In this document: positions 22,808 through 34,010 of the stretch, piece after piece
How the letters are laid out: each line of letters opens with the position of its first letter
Numbering within the stretch: the first letter of the stretch is position 1
Assembly: GCA_903813345.2 (NCBI GenBank)
Contig: CAIIXF020000010.1
Span: 30,436,828-30,500,827 of the forward strand
Direction of reading: 5' to 3'
Origin: Owenia fusiformis
Taxonomy: Eukaryota; Annelida; Polychaeta; Sabellida; Oweniidae
DNA length: 64,000 bases
The notes under the pieces: model-generated
What the model was told of the DNA's origin: nothing
Databases searched by the model: none
What the model saw: only the letters and a program-made list of their open reading frames with translations
Translations under genes and position numbers: made by a program

Positions 22808-22940
22808 CTTTTAAAATATGATATACATGTAAATTAGAAAAGAGAGGAATTGACAAGGAATTAAGTAAACAGACATTTTATTGCATAGAAAGGCAAGAAA
22901 ATCTGATTATTTTATCAAGCTTAATCAGAGAGAAATTATG
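22808..22940 (-). repeat. R165 copy with internal change and lost end
   Basis: AGAGAGGAATTGACAAGGAA through ATTGCATAGAAAGGCAAGAA and AATCAGAGAGAAATTATGCT. The ACACTCTAAA segment and the GCAGACGG end are missing. Confidence 0.75.
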
Positions 22941-22944
22941 CTTG

Positions 22945-23290
22945 CAATCTTCAATCGCCAAGGTAATCTTCAATCGCCAAGGTAAGGGGCTTAAAATGGG
23001 AGGATATGAGATATTCTAATCACTGTTTTTCTTGAGGCAATTAACCTTAAAGTGCACCAAGTTTGAAGTCCAGTTAAGTACAATCATCATTTGTTTAAGT
23101 ACAATCATCATTTGTCTAAGTGCACTCATCATCATTTAAGTGTGATGATCATTATGAAACCTATAATGTTACTTGTATTTAAGTGTAATCATATTTATAA
23201 GGACAACTATCTGTATATGTAATTATGGTTTTGAATGACACTTATCTATCAGGTCATGACACTCATGCATTGGTGCACATGTGTGTCAAA
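22945..23290 (+). repeat. Small tandem duplications
   Basis: AATCTTCAATCGCCAAGGTA is repeated twice at about 22946-22983. TTAAGTACAATCATCATTTG then occurs in three diverged units at about 23074-23145, and TCATGACACTCAT occurs twice at about 23254 and 23292. Confidence 0.75.
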
Positions 23291-23790
23291 TCATGACACT
23301 CATAAAGTTCCCGAAAAGAGACAAGTGCCAAAGGAGAAAGACCAAACAGTATTACAAAACATAGCAACAAAAAAAAAGAAACATGAACAAGCACAGTACA
23401 AACAGCTATTGAGAAAACAGCCCCCAATATCCCAAAAAAGGATATAACGTATAAAGTCCATCAATCCATCCTTGGCAATCCCACCCCCATTTTGGAACCA
23501 ACAGTACAATCCTATTTCCTTTATCTAAATCTTGGAAGAAATCTGCTTTCTTCAAGAGATAGTATAATAGCCTTAGAGTATGTTGATTTCCACAACGATC
23601 AGAATCTAGAGTACCATAATTCCATGGGATATTTCATTCATACTGAACTTGATAACTTAATAATGAAACTAATGAACAGCCAGAAATCAAGGCTATAAAA
23701 GAACTCATTACACTTACTTCTTCCATCAAAGGAGAAGACAAAATTGATAAAGAAATGGGCACATTAACTTTTCATGGATGAGGTACTCAC
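23290..23790 (+). pseudogene. Possible decayed coding remnant, unassigned
   Basis: Part of this stretch differs in texture from its surroundings. It is less T-rich, and short open stretches in different + frames give lysine/glutamine-rich (about 23300-23440) and mixed-amphipathic (about 23490-23775) translations with normal-looking composition. I recognise no domain and cannot name a family. It might be an old processed pseudogene or the edge of an unidentified element. It could also be chance, so I keep confidence low. Confidence 0.2.
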
Positions 23791-23799
23791 CTCAGACCA

Positions 23800-24180
23800 T
23801 GCCAGGAATTTATATTGAGTGATTAGTCATCCGGCGTATTGATACATATCACATTTGAAGACGTTCCATCACTCAAAAATAACATATTATACTGTTCAAT
23901 TAACTTGATTGATTGTAAATCATAGCATATTAGATTTGTCTAAGGATAAATCATACCAATTCCTATTAAATCGCCTGGTATTAAAATGAAATGGGTTTTA
24001 CTTGAGTTGAATATTCTATCGCGCTGTTCTCAATTTTATGCCGCTATAGGTGAAGTTGAAATAAGCTTTCTGATTTTAGGGTAGTTTAGTATACTTTGAG
24101 TGTAGAATACATATTTACTTTATTCATTTTTTTTATCGTACCTGCATTGGGAGAACATTGTTAAGAGTAAAACATGGAAC
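23800..24180. other. Gene-free stretch
   Basis: Nothing supported. Confidence 0.4.
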
Positions 24181-24186
24181 CCAGAG

Positions 24187-24530
24187 TACCTTGCTACATG
24201 CATAGTCTAGTGACCCTCTGCCTAGCATAGACTATATTACAGTTTAGCAGCCCCGCTCCAAAATATTGGTGCCTGTGACAACCCGGGTAATAAATCATTC
24301 CAAATGTACCACGCTGACCCTTTGTCAACCAATCAGCGAAGTTAAAGGAACATGTGCTAAATACGTGCTCATTAAGTATGCGGTGATGTCAGAGGAAATG
24401 ACCATAAAGAAAGTCGTCCGTATTTTGCCAACTAACTCTGGCTCGGTGAGATCAGAGATTTATTGTAAACTGAAACAGTGAAGACGAAGCTCTCTTTTAA
24501 GAAGTGAAGTTGAACGAATGCAAAGGGTAG
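24187..24530 (+). mobile_element. Full-length TACCC-family MITE (344 bp), 8-bp TSD
   Basis: The left end is slightly decayed (TACCTTGCTACATGCATAGT) and the right end is intact (AACGAATGCAAAGGGTA). ACCCAGAG lies on both sides (24179-24186 and 24531-24538). Interior landmarks are TTTAGCAGCCCCGCTCC, AACCAATCAGCG and GAAGCTCTCTTTTAAGAAGT. The 71-codon frame inside is not conserved in the other copies. Confidence 0.9.
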
Positions 24531-24539
24531 ACCCAGAGT

Positions 24540-25125
24540 GCCATTTTAAACTCAGAAATGAAATGATATTAGCAGTTTTTTTTAATTTAAGCTAAAAATT
24601 ATATTTTTCATGAATCTCACTTGCTCAAATTTTCAAAGACAAAACATTTCTCAATACACTACCTATTGAAGAAATGTCACTGAGATCCCTAGCAGTTGTC
24701 ATAGATACCTGTAAAGGAGCACCGCTGAACGAGCAGATAATAATTTGAGCACGCTTTTTTGTTCTTTAAAATAGGATACTTAATCAATTTTTCTTATCAT
24801 TACCTTACAGAATCACTGTAATGAAAATATGAAACTTATTCATTCTGAGCTACACAGTATTTATCCTTTGAAGTATTATTTTTGCATGGGAGTTTAATCT
24901 GACTCATTAAGTGCAATAAACAGAGATAGAGAGTTATTTTTTGATTTATAAATATTAGATATTTGAGAAGATTATTAATGAATATAACCCTGACTTTGAT
25001 AAAGATTGATTATTTGCGAACTCTCAAAAATTATTCTTTGTAGTTGTGTACTTTATTGAATTCAATGACAAAATATTTGGATTCTTGATTGTACTCGATT
25101 TAGTTGGATTCAAAGATTTGTCACT
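24540..25125. other. Gene-free stretch
   Basis: Nothing supported. Confidence 0.4.
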
Positions 25126-25126
25126 T

Positions 25127-25342
25127 CAGGCCTGTAGCCAGGGGGTGGGGGGGGGGGGGGGGTTCGCAGCGTTCGGGCCAACCCCCCTGGCCAAAAATTC
25201 TTTCAAAATCATGCAGTTTTTCACCATTTTGAGCACTTCTCAAGTGATTTTAGCCACATTTGGGCCAAAATTGTCAAATGTGAACCCCCCTGGAAATTTT
25301 TGAAAACTGAACCCCCCTTGGCAAATCCTGGTTATGGGCCTG
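25127..25342. mobile_element. Best-preserved CAGGCC / poly-G MITE (216 bp)
   Basis: CAGGCCTGTAGCCAGG at the left and CCTGGTTATGGGCCTG at the right are imperfect inverse matches. The left end runs into a G tract of about 20 bases with one T (25141-25162). GAACCCCCCTGG and GAACCCCCCTTGG near the right complement the G tract, so the element could fold on itself. Flanks CACTT and ACTAT give no exact TSD. Confidence 0.85.
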
Positions 25343-25627
25343 ACTATATTGAACAATTTTTTCTACCATTTTGGATGATCTTTACTCCAGTTAATATCCA
25401 TTTGTGGACCAGTGAAAATGAGGAGTATGATTTGTAAAATTTTCTCGTTCAATAAGATTTGCTACTCTCGGAGTTGCTGTTGAATCCGAGTTGATCGTAA
25501 GTTAAACCTGCACTCTATATAGCATCTTCATATCTTGATAAAGAATGGCAGTAATAGAACAATCTATGAAAAAGATTCCCTGGTCACACTTTATGCAAAA
25601 TACAGTTGAAAACAGGAGCTTTTTCAA

Positions 25628-25744
25628 AAAATGACATAAACAGGTGTGAAATCACCCCTCCAAATTGTAAAGAACGTACCAAAAGTTATACACTTCTTTC
25701 AAAATTTAGCGAGATATTTGTGAAATAACCGTGAGCAGACGGAA
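25628..25744 (-). repeat. R165 partial copy
   Basis: AAACAGGTGTGAAATCACCC, CTCCAAATTGTAAAGAACGT and GAAATAACCGTGAGCAGACG follow the minus-strand order. The first third is absent. Confidence 0.75.
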
Positions 25745-26125
25745 TTGTTTTTAAGAATGGGACGCAATAAGAGAAAGCAATGAAACCTGGATTTATGCTC
25801 GATATATCTCCCTGATTTTTTTTATGTTATTGGAAATCATGATTCATGATATCATAAGTTGATGGGGATCATTTCTCTTTTCCTTTCTATTTGTCTAAAT
25901 ATTCACCCCTCGTGTATACATTCACATTTACCAGTTTTACATATTGTCTCTCTGTCACAATTGGTGACATATTGTTAAAGTCTCCAAATTTTTTGTGAAC
26001 AGTGTTTTGTGGTTGGTGGTAAATGTCTGGAATTCGGCATTTTGTGTCTGTAACAAATGGCATATAGTGACATTTTGCATAGTAATGTCTTGTTCATCCA
26101 GTATCTTTCATTTATTTGAGTTACA
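25745..26125. other. Gene-free stretch
   Basis: Nothing supported. TGTCTGTAACAAATGG... with GACATTTTGCAT (26045-26080) reappears at 44100-44140, so a small dispersed repeat may be present at both places. Confidence 0.4.
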
Positions 26126-26129
26126 GTTG

Positions 26130-26219
26130 AGTAAAAATTGTACTATGAGTAAAGATTGTACTATGAGTAAAAATTGTACTATGAGTAAAGATTGTACTAT
26201 GAGTAAAGATTGTACTATG
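26130..26219 (+). repeat. 18-bp tandem repeat, 5 units
   Basis: GTAAAGATTGTACTATGA repeated five times with AAAAATT/AAAGATT alternation. Because 18 is a multiple of three it keeps one frame open through 25995-26318, giving a KDCTMS-type repeat. I take this as a minisatellite, not a protein. Confidence 0.95.
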
Positions 26220-26329
26220 TTTTGTGAAAAAATCTGTCTGCTGATAACATATAAGGGCCATTCAGGGATCAACCATTTAATACTGATAAAAATATACGAG
26301 TTTATAGAGTCTCATTAAACTGTCCATTT

Positions 26330-26690
26330 TACGATACTAAAAATTATCTCAACTTGTTATATAGTATCATTATACTCGTGAGTAAAGTTTCTTGATCCGC
26401 AGCGGTCATGATCGATAAGTTTGATGGGTACAGCAAAAACAGATGTGTAATCAATGTTCAAAATTATGGAGTTATTCATTCTGATACTCATCACATATTT
26501 CTGTTTTTCAAATAGCAATATGCTTTGATTTAGTTGGTTTCATTTTGTGATTCGGGATCATCAAATGGCAGGGGTAGAATTACTCAGATGTGAGTAGGTA
26601 GTTACTAGTTTCACCACTAGGTGGCTGATTTGGGTTTGATTTCAAATATGATATCCCTTTAACTAAATTTTAAATATTCTATGAAGTAAA
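26330..26690. other. Gene-free stretch
   Basis: CATTCTGATACTCATCACAT followed by TTTCTGTTTTTC (about 26478) is shared with 1550, 1727 and about 7585, marking a further low-copy dispersed phrase. Otherwise nothing supported. Confidence 0.4.
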
Positions 26691-26697
26691 TCAAGAT

Positions 26698-26795
26698 TGA
26701 AACCTGTCTAAGTGGAACACTGTTGGTACCTATAAAAGGTGTTCCACTTTGGAGGTGTTCCGCTTCTAGAGGTTCATTTGACATAATGTCATTTT
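26698..26795 (+). mobile_element. GTGTTCC-subfamily repeat fragment
   Basis: TTGAAACCTGTCTAAGTGGA, AAAAGGTGTTCCACTTTGGA and GGTGTTCCGCTTCTAGAGGT place it with the copies at 43171 and 51630. The right part is missing. Confidence 0.65.
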
Positions 26796-26847
26796 GTCTT
26801 GAGACAATGAAACATTTTCTAGGTCATGAATTCTCAGTTGGTACCTA

Positions 26848-26899
26848 TTCGTACTCGGCTCCCATCTGAACGCAGTGAAGACCGAGCGTGTGAAGATGA
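26848..26899 (+). mobile_element. Relic of the CATCTTCG-ended MITE
   Basis: TGAACGCAGTGAAGACCGAG then CGTGTGAAGATG matches the right end of the element at 22077-22434 (TGAACGCAGTGAAGACTGAG, TGTGCGAAGATG). A TTCGTACTCGGC stretch just before it may be the remains of the left end, which would make it a very short deletion derivative. Confidence 0.55.
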
Positions 26900-27129
26900 G
26901 AAAACTCAGATGTTTTATTCAACATATAGTAGTACAATGAGTTAACTTAATGTGACATCGTGACAATGTGACATTTATCATTAGATGGTAATGGGCCTTT
27001 TGTTTAGCTGACATTATGACCAAAAATATCACTTGTTTACAAAACTCTGAAATTTGAATAATGAGCATTTATTAAATCATTGAATAAACACATTATCAGA
27101 TTAGATGTTGATCATCCATAACACAAAAT

Positions 27130-27295
27130 GTCCGTCTGTTCTTGCTTTTTCATTTCATTTCTCTATAAAATCTGAATAAAGTGTCTGATTTTCTTGCATT
27201 TCTTTAGCATTTGGAGGGTTCTCTACATGCCTGTTTACTTTATTCCTTGTTTATTTCACTCTTTTTACTCTAATTCAGCATTTTAAAACATGACT
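27130..27295 (+). repeat. R165 full copy
   Basis: TGTCCGTCTGTTCTTGC at the start, TTTTAAAACATGACTG at the end. Confidence 0.85.
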
Positions 27296-27299
27296 GTTG

Positions 27300-28030
27300 C
27301 AATATTGTTTGGAATGGAAGGGTCACCATGACATACTACCTTGTAATCGTTTGTAAATGAGACAACATTGCTTTGTAATCTCTAGCAGATTCCTCTTTTG
27401 TTATTATGTTCATCCATATACGTTTATTTTTGTTTGTTTATTCGTTTTCTATTTTTTTGTTCCACACAATAGTTCTATGAATTTTGGATAATTTAATTGA
27501 GGTCACTCAGAATAAGGGGCCATGAAATATTTATCTACATCAAGATTTACAGAAAAATATGATGTACGTAGAATTAGAGGAGGCAAGTTCCGTATATTTG
27601 CTGGTTCAGCATTATTGAAGTCAAGGTCATAAAATAAAGGTCAAGGTCAAAATGTCAATGCTGTATGATTTCCATATGGGCATATAACATTGACATTCTA
27701 ATTGGTATATGTCTGATAATGACTAGATAATTCAAAAACGTGAAACTCATATCTGATTTGTTACATCATGACATCAATCGTATCATTTTACTACACAGAT
27801 AAAAACGTAATAAAAAAGAAGTACTTATCTAGGATTGTTTTATTTGCTCATTAAATCATCTAATGGGAAAGATAATTCAAAGGTAACTCCAACTGTAATA
27901 TTCTACATCTATCTTTAAATACTAAGCTAGTTCCAAATTAAACAAATAGTATAATTTCCTGTCTCATGTTATTAAAAATGGTTGGAAAAAGTTCATGAAA
28001 ATTATAAACACATTTATTTTTTCAAGAAAG
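27300..28030. other. Gene-free stretch with AGGTCA cluster
   Basis: At about 27603-27645 AAGGTCA occurs four times, including AAGGTCAAGGTCA. AGGTCA is the nuclear-receptor half-site, but without a gene nearby I treat it as simple-sequence drift. Confidence 0.4.
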
Positions 28031-28035
28031 GATGT

Positions 28036-28285
28036 GTTGTTTTGATACCAGTTCAAGGTTGTTTTGGAAATTTGGGGAGCTGTCTTGATATGGGTTCAAA
28101 GTTGTTTTGGAGATTTTAGGAGTTGTCTTGAAATGAGATCAAAGTTGTTTTGGAGATTTGGGCGGTTGTTTTGAAATTAGTTTAAAGTTGTTTTGGAGAG
28201 TTGAGGAGTTGTTTTGAAATGAGTTCAGATTTCTTTTGGAGATGAAGAGTTGTCTTGAAATGAGTTCAGAAATGTTTTTGGAGAT
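28036..28285 (+). repeat. 43-bp minisatellite (AAAGTTGTTTTGGAGATTT)
   Basis: GTTGTTTTGGA begins at 28058, 28101, 28144 and 28187, an exact 43-bp period, with two shorter diverged units after. Units alternate a TTGGGGAGC/TTAGGAG part with TTGTCTTGAAATGAG. Confidence 0.9.
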
Positions 28286-28289
28286 TTTT

Positions 28290-28990
28290 GCCCCTCCTCC
28301 TACTATTATCTACTTTTAAAGGAGTTAATTTGTTTCAAGATCCTTTCCAAAGCACTTGTAGAAAACTGCACAAATTAAAAATGTAGTTTTATACCTTTCT
28401 GTAACTGTGATGTCATTCCCAGGCCAAACTGAACTCAAGATTAGAGTAAGAGCTACCCAATATAAAGCAACCAGTTTTGTCAGATTTTCTTGTTTTTGGA
28501 GAACTAATGGATATACATGTACACTGTAGTTGGATTTGCAATCATGATTCTCGCTGATTTAGTGAATGGGTTGAATTGGTTTAGGCTGGAGAATAAAAAT
28601 ATGATTTAGTGAATGATTTTTTGTTCTCATGAATTAACAATGTACTAAAAGTGTTTCTTTTACAAAAATTGGTCAGCATAAAACTCAAGTTGCAATTTTT
28701 GGATTTTTATAATTACATCAAGTACCATAAGGTACTATTGTCAAATGAGAGTTCATGCATCAATCATTTCCACAATGTTGCAGTCAAGTATCTTATTTCC
28801 TGATAAACAAGATGTTCAAGCACCTCATTAAAGATTGACATATTATATAAAAGGATTGTATTGACAATTTTATCGCTACAGTTTTTCTAATTTACGTCAC
28901 TATTGAGATTGAATAAATACTTGATGGTTGTAGATCCCAAGATTATGCTCCTTTATCAGAAGTAAAGCGCCACGTTGGTCCTCGTTTAAA
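28290..28990. other. Gene-free stretch
   Basis: Nothing supported. Confidence 0.4.
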
Positions 28991-28991
28991 C

Positions 28992-29137
28992 CATGAAATA
29001 TTGAAGAATATGAGTGATTGAGCAAGGAAAAAATATATAGGCAAATCAAGTATTCTCTAAATTGCTAGTAAATGCAAAAACATAAGATGCATTCTTCAAA
29101 TTTTAGAGAGAGAAATAGAGTTAAGCACAAGCAGACG
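28992..29137 (-). repeat. R165 diverged copy
   Basis: TGAGCAAGGAAAAAATATAT, TTCTCTAAATTGCTAGTAAA and TTAAGCACAAGCAGACG. It points towards the opposite-strand copy 200 bp downstream. Confidence 0.75.
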
Positions 29138-29340
29138 TATTATTATAAGCAAGGTTATGTTCGGAATTGGGAAACAATGCAGTTGTATTGATATAAAAAT
29201 TTATGTCATCGAAGCGAAAAGATTCATAGAATAATGTCAACTCTACAGGAAATCAAGGAAATTAGCTACCTGATTGAATTCTAAAAGTCCATCACTCTCT
29301 ATATATAGACTCTTCTGTTGACACAATTTGATCGTGAAAT

Positions 29341-29507
29341 GTCCGTCTGCTCATGCTTATTCAACCGATTTTCTCTCTAAAATTTGGAAGAAGCATCAGA
29401 TATTTTTGCATTTCTATACAATTTAGAATGTTGCCTTTATTTGTAACTATTTTATTTTTCAATTAATCCATTGCTTTTTAGTTAAATTTGCATTTAAAAA
29501 CATGACC
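29341..29507 (+). repeat. R165 copy
   Basis: Clear GTCCGTCTGCTCATGCTTAT start and TTTAAAAACATGACC end. The middle is diverged (TTGCCTTTATTTGTAACTAT). Confidence 0.85.
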
Positions 29508-29509
29508 TT

Positions 29510-30870
29510 CGTTTTATTTTTAGAGGAACTTTACCTTACAGGTACAGTAGGTCATTTCCAGTTGTAAGTATTGATACTTCAAACTGTGTCAATATAATAT
29601 CCTGTTCAAACGTTTCACTCGTTATCGCTAAATTAAGATAAAATGCATTATTTTTATTTCATTTCCATAAATTTAATTATGGGTCACTCGTCCTGATCCA
29701 TTAAGGTATTTGAAACCCCAGATGGCTAGTTATCTTGACTATTATAGTGTCAACAAATGATCTTCCCCATTTTCTACATATAATTTACTTTTTATTGCAT
29801 CTCGATGGTTTTCTTCATCAGCAAACTCATTATTGACCACCATTCATTTAGCAATAAATAAGTAGAATTCGGAAGGCATTTAGATTCAAAATGTTTTTTG
29901 GGCGCATGCTCATGCTCCAAACGGGCACTTACATCAGAATATGGGTTGCACTAAAATAAGCTTAATAGCAGTGATGTGAACTGAGAGAAATCAATATGAT
30001 AAACTCATATTTTCAAAAGTTGGCCCTAAGTATCAAAAACAGGTCCAAAGTTAACATTTTTCACACAAATATAATTTAAAATATACAGTTCTTTACCAAT
30101 GCATCAACTGCACTAGACTGAACTTTTAACTGCACTTAAATGACAAGAAAATATGATCTTATTTTTCATACCACAATTTAGTCCATCATTAGTAATATAT
30201 ACCCAACCCATCTCCTTCCTCAGATTGCATCTCAAATGCTAAAGTGATGTCTGTACAAACAAAGAGAAGGTGTCATTTGAAGCTGAAATTAATATGTACA
30301 ATTCCTTAATGGAGGCCGGAGGGCCAAAGGATTGACATCATGAAGTCCCTGGACTGATGTCAGAAATTCTCAACAATCATGTAGATTTAAAAAGAGACAA
30401 GGTCATGTGTACTATATGGGAGGATATCCTAGAGTTTCTTCGGTTGTTGCCCGTAAAGCTAATATGGTTCATTAAACCCATTAAAGGTTCCCATTTCTTT
30501 TGGCATGCAAGATACACATTTGGGATTTGGAATTTCATCGTATGATTTCATTCTTAAGAACGGACATGCTTGATCCCCTGGGTTTTTTCATTGGAGATGC
30601 TCTTTGGTACAATTTGATAATTTCAGAGATTTTTTAGTTCAATCCCAGAGGGGAATTTTTGGGAAAACAACATTTTGCATACTCTTACGGGAAGTTCTTC
30701 AAACTGTAATTTAGGCGATCCCCTTTGGCGATGGCATTCAACAAAAAAATTGATTTAAGCCCATACAAATAAGGGAGGATTTCCTAGTTTCTTATTCAAA
30801 TCCCAGTTGTCTCCCAAGAATGTATACTATCATGGAAAATATCAATACATTCACTCTTATAAAAATGTCA
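29510..30870. other. Gene-free stretch
   Basis: A 62-codon frame at 30357-30545 has no motif. No repeat family recognised in 1.3 kb, which makes this one of the quieter parts of the window. Confidence 0.4.
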
Positions 30871-30877
30871 TGGGGTT

Positions 30878-31035
30878 GCATCTTTAAAATCAAAATTTGT
30901 GTAAGAATAAGGAGAATCGTCAAGGAATAACATATACAGATATATGGCCTACACTCTAAATTATATACAAATGCCAGTATTTCAGGCAGTTCATTCAAAT
31001 TTAGGAAAGTAAATCGAGAAATATGGATGTCCACA
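30878..31035 (-). repeat. R165 copy, - orientation, decayed end
   Basis: TCAAGGAATAACATATACAG, CCTACACTCTAAATTATATA and CAGTTCATTCAAATTTAGG, with the terminal GCAGACGG replaced by GGATGTCCAC. Confidence 0.8.
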
Positions 31036-31585
31036 TGGAAGATTTCAGCATTGGATATCCTATTTAGTCTGTTTCCTTGGTCCAGATTATATGTCTAAAG
31101 GCATACTAGAAGGACAATTGAAAGGTTATTGAATTCTGTAAACTCACCCTTGGGATAATCAATCTCCCGATCCCGTGATCAGTTTTAGGATTTTAGCAGG
31201 ATATTCGGATCTAACTAATCAATATGATAAGATATTAGCTGAAATTTGTCTTTAGTTATTGTCTCTTAAGAGCTATAACTCCCTGTCTTAAAATATCAAT
31301 TTGGTTAATCCTCAAATGATTATGATTTTTTGTGGGCTCGTATGCCATTAACTTTCCTCAATTTTTATATATACAAAGCTCTGCAGCAGAACTTCTGCTA
31401 TTTTCATATTTGTTTTGTTTGTTTAGATAAATATTCCTTTTTTGTCATTTTTTCAACCTTTCTAATGTTTTTACTGAGCATGTGTTTTGATCAGTAGTAC
31501 AAGACGAAATATTAATATTCTGATTCTTATTTATCACCACATACAAATTACTTACTTTTGAATTCCTGCAAATAAAATAATCAAC
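31036..31585. other. Gene-free stretch
   Basis: Nothing supported. Confidence 0.4.
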
Positions 31586-31587
31586 GG

Positions 31588-31762
31588 ACACATTTTAAAA
31601 TGCAAAATGTAGTATGAATGAAAGATATTAGCAAGGAATAAAGTAAACAGACATGTAGCCAACACTCTAAATGATATAAAACCTTAAGAAAACCAAACAC
31701 TTTATTCAAATCTAAGAGAGAAAATAAGGAGATTAATCCTTGAAAAAATAAGCAGACGGACA
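31588..31762 (-). repeat. R165 full copy, - orientation
   Basis: Starts CACATTTTAAAATGCAAAAT and ends AAGCAGACGGAC. The complete minus-strand order is readable. Confidence 0.9.
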
Positions 31763-31764
31763 AT

Positions 31765-32700
31765 TTAGGATTAGCTAGTCTTATTTATATTGGGCTCAAT
31801 GGAGCGATTATATCCATTAAGAACTTTATGTCTAGTTATGATTTTGATACACCATGGTAATTGATGCTGTTGCATACAAAAAATCCTGATTCTATTTTCT
31901 CAAGGTTGATCCACAACTTTGATGTCATTTTATGACTATAATTATTTGACCTTCAATGACCTTTTCAAGGTCAAACAGGTTAAAAAAGGTCAAAAAGGTA
32001 TTTTTTGAATAGGTATCTATTGAAAGCCCATGATTGAACTTATAAAATTGTGAGCAACTTGGTGTTGACATTTTGTCATGTTAATGCCTTGTTTCTATAG
32101 ATATGTGCACATAATACTGTTATATACTTTTAAATCAAATCATTTAAATTAAAATAATGAAATGTCATTTCCTTAAAATAAACTTTTTGTGAGTCTTGAC
32201 TCTGAAATAGAAAAGTATGAACTCAAACAAAAAAAGTTAATTAGATATATCCTGTATAATGATTGTTTTTATGTTTTGGCTTTTTTATGTCAAGGAATAG
32301 CGATTTCAAGAATTAATGTGATTGCTGATTATTCTTTTAGTGTTGTTATTTGACTGGTAAATTGGCTGATTTGTTGATTGATTGATCGCTCGACTGTTAC
32401 ATATTGCCTTTTAATTGATTAATGTATACTTTTTAGTTGATTAATGGATTTTTGGGTTTGTTATGAAATAACATAAATAGGTGAGAATGGCTTCTTTGTT
32501 CAACCAGTCAAATAAAAATTCTAAGAAAAATGAAGAAAAATGAGAATGTTTTGTCTCCGCCATTCTTTTTTGAATTAATAAATGAAACTGGCAATAAATA
32601 TGACAATTATTAATTATGCATCTAAATAAAACCAGTAATATCTAAGTTGAATGAAAAGAGTAATAAATGATATGGCGAGATAATAACAATGCCTGTAGTT
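31765..32700. other. Gene-free stretch, AGGTCA-rich at 31.95-32.0 kb
   Basis: AAGGTCAAACAGG then AAAAAGGTCAAAAAGGT (about 31967-31997) repeats the AGGTCA simple sequence seen at 27.6 kb. GATTGATTGATCG (about 32380) and TTGATTAATG repeats are low complexity. No gene. Confidence 0.4.
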
Positions 32701-32705
32701 GAGCC

Positions 32706-32873
32706 GTCCGTCTGCTCATGCTTATTTCACTCAATTTCTCTCTAAAATTTGAAAGAACAACCTGATTTTCTTGCATTTCTCTACAATTTAGAGTCTTAAC
32801 TATAAGCCTTTATGCTTTATTCCTTGCTAATTTCATTCTTTTTTACTCTATTTTTCATTTTAAAACATGGCCG
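32706..32873 (+). repeat. R165 full copy
   Basis: GTCCGTCTGCTCATGCTTAT at the start, CATTTTAAAACATGGCCG at the end. It is among the copies closest to the consensus. Confidence 0.9.
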
Positions 32874-32879
32874 TCGTGA

Positions 32880-33560
32880 CATTTTCCGAAGGTTAATGAG
32901 GCCATTAATTAACACACCAGTGAATAACCCCTGAATGCAAGTAATTATTTATTTTAATGTGTAAATATGCCACAATGGTGGAGATTTATTCCTAAAGGAA
33001 AGAAACATGGAACTACAATTTGCGTAATGCACAAACTGTGTCACATGTACTAAAATAAAGGTCACACATATAGAATTGGCTTTTTTCAAATGATATGATC
33101 GATGAATCTGTCCCGTTTAATTCTCACACTTTGAATCTGAAAATCAATTTTAACATTTCATATGATATTATTATAAATTTGATATGATAGCATAAGGTCC
33201 ATAGAAATTGGATTTAATTGTTGTTTTATTAATTTATTAAACAATAATGCCTCTGTGTTTTCTAATTCTAAAAATGTTCACCTTGTACCATATTGAAATT
33301 GCAAAAAGAGAAATCCTCATTTCCTCATTTTCCATAACTATATTATGGACAGTGACCAGTGGACATCTATTAGATTTGATATATGTGCGATTTATTCATG
33401 CCATAAAAATGACCAAGTTTTTTCTAATATCATTTCCAATGAGTTATGTATATGTCATTTCAAAACCAAATTTTGTTTTGATAATATAATTTGATTGATT
33501 ACTATTATTGTTTACAAGAGGTCATTAATTCGCTGAAGTGGTTGATCGAAGAGCTTAATC
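32880..33560. other. Gene-free stretch
   Basis: An 80-codon frame at 33247-33489 reads as hydrophobic AT-rich noise. Nothing supported. Confidence 0.4.
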
Positions 33561-33566
33561 TCTCTG

Positions 33567-33597
33567 TACCCTGTGCTAGAGTCTAGTTTCATCTAAC
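33567..33597 (+). mobile_element. Possible left-end fragment of the TACCC MITE
   Basis: TACCCTGTGCTAGAGTCTAG then TTTCATCTAAC compares with TACCCTGCGTGCAGAGTCTA then GTTAAACTAC. No right end follows. It is short, so chance is not excluded. Confidence 0.4.
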
Positions 33598-33931
33598 CTC
33601 TTTGGAAAACAGATAATTCTTTAATCTTGCCTATGTCTAATCAGAATTCCTAATCAGTAAATCATGGCACTATATTAAATGTAACTAACATTCATTTCAT
33701 GTATATACTCGCTTATAAAGCCATAGAATTTAGAATATCTTACAATAATCAATGCTGTTATTTATCTGTGTTAGTCAGAGGGCAAAATTTCTACCCAGTG
33801 AGGTGAAGGGTATTTTATCTCTATTGTGAACCAACAATAACTAATTAAAACAACATAAGATCCTGTAATATATGATGTTTGCAGGTTTTGTGAGGTCATC
33901 ATTTTTGGTCCAATTAATTATTACTTTAGAT

Positions 33932-34010
33932 ATTCTTATTTCACTCTATTTCTCTCTGAATTTTGAATTAGCTGTCAGATTTTCTGGCGTTTTTTTAATT
34001 TTGACTGTTG
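33932..34010 (+). repeat. R165 partial copy
   Basis: TTCTTATTTCACTCTATTTC, TCTCTGAATTTTGAATTAGC and TGTCAGATTTTCTGGCGTTT match the first half of the repeat. The second half is absent. The frame 33872-34108 reads through it by accident. Confidence 0.65.

Noticed and set aside
25995-26318. 107-codon frame with a KDCTMS repeat
   Set aside because: The repeated part is an 18-bp minisatellite and the rest has no motif or coding texture.
27603-27645. AGGTCA repeats as a nuclear-receptor enhancer
   Set aside because: A similar AGGTCA-rich tract occurs near 31.97 kb as simple sequence, and no gene is near either.
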